From: CAWELS01 sp964468205
GTDB lineage: Bacteria; Acidobacteriota; Terriglobia; Bryobacterales; Bryobacteraceae
DNA: 64,000 nt
Reading direction: 5' to 3'
NCBI GenBank assembly: GCA_964468205.1
Contig: CAYXVG010000039.1
Span: 6,809 to 70,808, forward strand
Part shown: positions 61,213-64,000 of the stretch, piece by piece
Numbering within the stretch: position 1 is the first letter of the stretch
Layout: each line of letters begins with the position of its first letter
Notes under the pieces: generated by a model
Told to the model about the DNA's origin: nothing
What the model saw: the letters and a program-made list of their open reading frames with translations, nothing else
Databases searched by the model: none
Position numbers and translations under genes: made by a program

Positions 61213-62544
61213 ATGAAGCAGATGCAACGGATTCTAATTGCGGTGTCGATGTGCGTCGCGGCGGCCTGGTCACAGGGAACCTGGCCTCTCAAACAGATCT
61301 CGGTGGAAGGCAACAGGACGTACACGGACGAGCAGTTGATCGCGGCCTCGGGGCTCACGACCGGCGGCCAGTACACCCGCGACAGCCTGCAGGAGCGCCT
61401 TGAAGCGGCGCAAGGGAAGCTGCTGGCTTCGGGCGTTTTGGAATCCGTGGCGTTCCGCTTCGGCGGGACGTCCGACGGGAAGGGTTATGCCGTGACCTTC
61501 GAGGTTGCCGAGATCGAGCAAGCTTACCCGATTGAATTCGAGAACATCGACGCGCCGGACGAGGAGCTCCGGGCGTGGCTCAAGGAGAGAGATCCGCTCT
61601 ACGCGGCCACCATTCCCGGTACGGATACGCAAATTCAACGCTACGCGCGGCTGATCGAGGAATACCTCAAGGAGAGAGGCTCTCCGGAGGAGATCCGCGG
61701 TGAATTGACCTCCTCCCTGCCGGACGAGCTGTTCGTCATGTTCCATCCTAAGGGGGCGATGCCCGTCATCGCGGAAGTGGCGTTTGAAGGCAACAAGGTG
61801 GTGCCGGAGGAGCGGTTGCGGGAGGCGATCCACGGCGTCGCGGTTGGCACGCGATTTAGCGAGGCGCTCTTCCGGATGCTGCTGACCTCGAACCTACTGC
61901 CCGTCTACGGGACCCGCGGCCGGATCAACACCACCTTTCCCAAGATCGAGACGGAGCCCGCGGGCGGTGGCGTGAACGGCGTCCGGGTGAAGGTTACCGT
62001 GGACGAGGGCGAGAGCTTCAGCTACGGGGTGGTGCGCGTGGAGGGCACGGCATCGATGGATCGTGAGCTGCTTTCGGCGACAGGCCTGCAGCCTGGAGAG
62101 GTGGCGAACATGACCGAGATTCCCACGGCGCTCGAGCGCGTGAAGGACGCTCTGCGCATGCAGGGCTACATGGACGCACGAGCGTCGGAGGAACACGAGA
62201 TCGTCCGGGACAAGCGTGTAGTTGATGTCTTAATCCGTGTGGAACCCGGTCCAAAATACAACTTCGGCGAGTTGCACCTCCAAGGTCTCGATCTGCACGG
62301 CGAGCACGAAATCAGGAAGATCTGGGGCATGCAGTCTGGCGATCCTTTCGACCCCACCTACCCAGACTTCTTCCTGCAGCGGATCGAGGAGCTCAATCTT
62401 TTCACGGGCCTCCAGAAGACGGTGTCGAAAGCCGAACCGAACCACGAGAAGCGGACGGTGGACGTGACTCTGTACTTCAATCCGAAGGAGAGGAAGGCGC
62501 GGTTCGGGGTGGAGGATCCGTTGGACAGTGGGCCACGGCGGTAA
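61213..62544 (+). CDS. POTRA-domain outer-membrane assembly-like protein without barrel
   Basis: A 443-residue exported protein (signal ILIAVSMCVAAAWSQ). POTRA-like units can be read as WPLKQISVEGNRTYTDEQLI (about 24-100), PVIAEVAFEGNKVVPEERL (about 185-265), FSYGVVRVEGTASMDRELL (about 270-345) and FGELHLQGLDLHGEHEI (about 350-440). This looks like the periplasmic part of BamA/TamA, but there is no room for a beta-barrel: the protein stops 24 bases before the N-gap. Either it is a POTRA-only partner, or the barrel lies beyond the gap and the stop reflects the assembly. Confidence 0.78.
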   Translation: MKQMQRILIAVSMCVAAAWSQGTWPLKQISVEGNRTYTDEQLIAASGLTTGGQYTRDSLQERLEAAQGKLLASGVLESVAFRFGGTSDGKGYAVTFEVAEIEQAYPIEFENIDAPDEELRAWLKERDPLYAATIPGTDTQIQRYARLIEEYLKERGSPEEIRGELTSSLPDELFVMFHPKGAMPVIAEVAFEGNKVVPEERLREAIHGVAVGTRFSEALFRMLLTSNLLPVYGTRGRINTTFPKIETEPAGGGVNGVRVKVTVDEGESFSYGVVRVEGTASMDRELLSATGLQPGEVANMTEIPTALERVKDALRMQGYMDARASEEHEIVRDKRVVDVLIRVEPGPKYNFGELHLQGLDLHGEHEIRKIWGMQSGDPFDPTYPDFFLQRIEELNLFTGLQKTVSKAEPNHEKRTVDVTLYFNPKERKARFGVEDPLDSGPRR

Positions 62545-62568
62545 GCGGCGGGTGGTAAGAGGTGTCTG

Positions 62569-62668
62569 NNNNNNNNNNNNNNNNNNNNNNNNNNNNNNNN
62601 NNNNNNNNNNNNNNNNNNNNNNNNNNNNNNNNNNNNNNNNNNNNNNNNNNNNNNNNNNNNNNNNNNNN
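62569..62668. other. Assembly gap of 100 N
   Basis: Exactly 100 N, the usual stand-in for a gap of unknown size. GGTGTC ends just before it and GACACC begins just after it, so the join may lie inside an inverted or repeated sequence. Confidence 0.98.
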
Positions 62669-62720
62669 TGACACCGAACTCCGAACTCCCCTGACACCGA
62701 ACTCCCCCGAACTCCCACCC
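62669..62720. repeat. Short tandem-like repeat after the gap
   Basis: TGACACCGAACT occurs at 62669-62680 and again at 62692-62703, with further CCGAACTCCC units in between and after. The motif resembles the arm sequence TGTCACCGAATT of the inverted repeat at 38968-39034. A longer array is a likely reason for the failed assembly here. Confidence 0.6.
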
Positions 62721-63073
62721 GGTGGATGTTATTCTGCACGAAGCGTAACATATTTATTTTCAATGGTCTACAGGTACAGATTTTTTGCATTTTGCAGATT
62801 GCTCGAAATCCGCGGATGGTATTCGACTGTCGGACAACTACGTCAAGAGCCGGTTCGGCAATGTGTGATTTGATGGTGTACCATCCGAAGACGCCGGCCG
62901 AGAATACCGCGCGTTCCGATTGTGGTTGTAGCACGGCGGAGCAAGGCAAGGGGGTTGGGTTCCGGCTTATGCAACTGGAAACAATGGGAGGGCACCTACC
63001 AGAAGCGGGCGTGACCGCATAGATTTGTTCGCCACGGCCGCCCCAATTCGCATGGCTGCGAGAGCGGCCGAGG

Positions 63074-64000
63074 CTATTGCGGCCTAGTCGCCGGAGATCC
63101 CTCCACGGCTGCCAGAAGCTGGCCGAAAAGGCCCATGCCGAATTGCAACGCAACCCGGTAATCACTGCGCTGGAGCCCTTCCCCGCCCTCGCGCTTGTTG
63201 GACTGCGAAACGCCGCCCAGGAATCCGTCAGGAGTCAAGAAGTTCGCCGCGCCCCGCGCCGTCTTGCGCGCCACGTCGAGGTAGGCGGCGGGCAACCAGC
63301 CGTGCCGTGCCCCCATGGCCATCGCGGCGGCGATGCCCGAGGAACCGGACGTGTCGGGGGCGATCGCGGGCTCGTCGAGGAACCCGCTCCACAGCCCGTC
63401 AGGGCGCTGACGGCGGGCGGCCCATTCGGCCACGCGCCGGCACTCCGCCCGGAGGTCATGCAGGTCCTCGGCCGGCCCCAGCGCGGTCAGCGTGCGCGTG
63501 ATCCCCAGAAAATACCACGCGACGCCCCGCGACCAGTTCCGGTAGGTTAACCGGCCCTCCGGAGAGCACCGGAGCCAGAGATCCTCCCCGGCGACCAGCC
63601 GCCGCTGCCGCAGGCGCAATTGCCGGAGCGCCGCCTCCCGCAATTCCGCCTGCCGGCGGGCGCGCCAGATCATGGCCAAGGGATAGCCGATCGTGTAGCA
63701 GCCTTCGGCCGTGGTTGCGCCCCCGCGGACGCAGCCCTCGGAGTCCTCGCGCTCCTTCCAGTGAGCGAGGGCGCGATCGACAACCGGGTGTTCCGGCCGC
63801 TCCGCCACCAGCACAGCGACCGGCAAGGTGCTCTCGACGCCACCGAACAGGGCAGCGGGAACCTCGCCGCCCGGGCGCGCGAAATTGTAGTCGAGGTGCC
63901 GCGCGAGTCCGTCCTTTAGTCCGAGGTCTCGTAGGCCGTCGAGGACACAGCCCCCCATCCAGGTCAGCGGCGCAAGGCTGTCGAGCGAATTCATCCGGGC
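63074..64000 (-). CDS. GH88/GH105 unsaturated uronyl hydrolase, incomplete 5' end
   Basis: At least 306 residues of an alpha/alpha-barrel hydrolase resembling unsaturated rhamnogalacturonyl hydrolases. Readable segments are DSLAPLTWMGGCVLDGL, TAEGCYTIGYPLAMIWRA, NWSRGVAWYFLGITRTL and RPDGLWSGFLDEPAIAPDTS, which fit the aromatic and acidic active-site pattern. It would clip unsaturated sugars left by pectin or related lyases. The frame is open to the window edge, with an ATG at 63994 that may not be the real start because relatives have more N-terminal sequence. Confidence 0.78.
   Translation of the reverse strand, partial: ARMNSLDSLAPLTWMGGCVLDGLRDLGLKDGLARHLDYNFARPGGEVPAALFGGVESTLPVAVLVAERPEHPVVDRALAHWKEREDSEGCVRGGATTAEGCYTIGYPLAMIWRARRQAELREAALRQLRLRQRRLVAGEDLWLRCSPEGRLTYRNWSRGVAWYFLGITRTLTALGPAEDLHDLRAECRRVAEWAARRQRPDGLWSGFLDEPAIAPDTSGSSGIAAAMAMGARHGWLPAAYLDVARKTARGAANFLTPDGFLGGVSQSNKREGGEGLQRSDYRVALQFGMGLFGQLLAAVEGSPATRPQ

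Larger units (their letters stand above)
62545..63073. other. Region around the gap, no gene supported
   Basis: Between the POTRA gene and the hydrolase gene lie the gap and about 400 bases that are richer in A and T near 62730-62800. Short open frames here (for example one at 62726-63022) have no recognisable protein features. The region may hold the promoter for a gene lost in the gap. Confidence 0.5.

Noticed and set aside
62726..63022. 98-codon frame after the gap
   Set aside because: No protein pattern, no ribosome binding site and a changing base composition. Probably non-coding.

Overview
The window reads as a GC-rich chromosomal scaffold from an Acidobacteriota bacterium, most likely Bryobacterales/Solibacteraceae-like. 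This is inferred from gene content only: an Oar-like TonB-dependent receptor of about 1,150 residues with an N-terminal carboxypeptidase-regulatory domain, three FG-GAP/ASPIC-UnbV (CRTAC1-like) secreted proteins, many Tat- or Sec-exported enzymes, and a pair of secreted paralogs of a type I associate with acidobacteria. A run of exactly 100 N (62569-62668) marks a scaffold join. No rRNA, tRNA, insertion sequence, integrase or cas gene was recognised.

Layout. 1-5069: a tightly packed, co-directional housekeeping operon (khpA-rimM-trmD-rplS-rnhB-small membrane protein-lepB-manC) for ribosome maturation, tRNA methylation, protein export and GDP-mannose synthesis. 5070-17590: metH (cobalamin methionine synthase), a membrane-anchored spermidine-synthase-like protein, an exported enolase-superfamily dehydratase with an ArsC/Spx-like protein, a very large MscS channel, and two tandem secreted paralogs. 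17828-20974: a YHS-domain protein, a Tat-exported metallophosphoesterase and a beta-galactosidase-like protein.

21102-37054 is the most unusual part: an ASPIC/UnbV protein, an exported alkaline-phosphatase-superfamily protein coupled to a 408-residue protein I do not recognise, the TonB receptor with a clear terminator, a 1,151-residue FG-GAP/ASPIC/redoxin-like/TPR fusion, and a divergent operon of TPR protein, micro-ORF, small secreted protein, TPR protein and ASPIC protein. 37129-44238 is a sugar-related island: HEAT-repeat protein, exported Gfo/Idh/MocA oxidoreductase, a DoxX-TIM-barrel fusion, a GH39-like enzyme, a Cys-rich membrane protein and a lipoprotein GH5-like hydrolase. 44242-51107 has queA, tsaD, a two-gene nucleotidyltransferase unit, an Mrp-type ATPase, a radical SAM protein and a NERD-helicase. 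51107-61102 holds sdhCAB, a GT39-like membrane glycosyltransferase, a DinB-like protein and an overlapping lpd-lipB-E2 operon. 61213-64000 has a POTRA-only protein, the gap and an incomplete GH88/GH105 hydrolase.

Taken together, the accessory genes suggest a heterotroph that exports many proteins and degrades plant-type or microbial polysaccharides, with succinate dehydrogenase and lipoate-dependent dehydrogenases in central metabolism. Several small non-coding signals stand out: two intergenic repeat pairs that both have a 73-bp period, a perfect 26-bp inverted repeat, and -10-like hexamers placed only 6-12 bases before many start codons.
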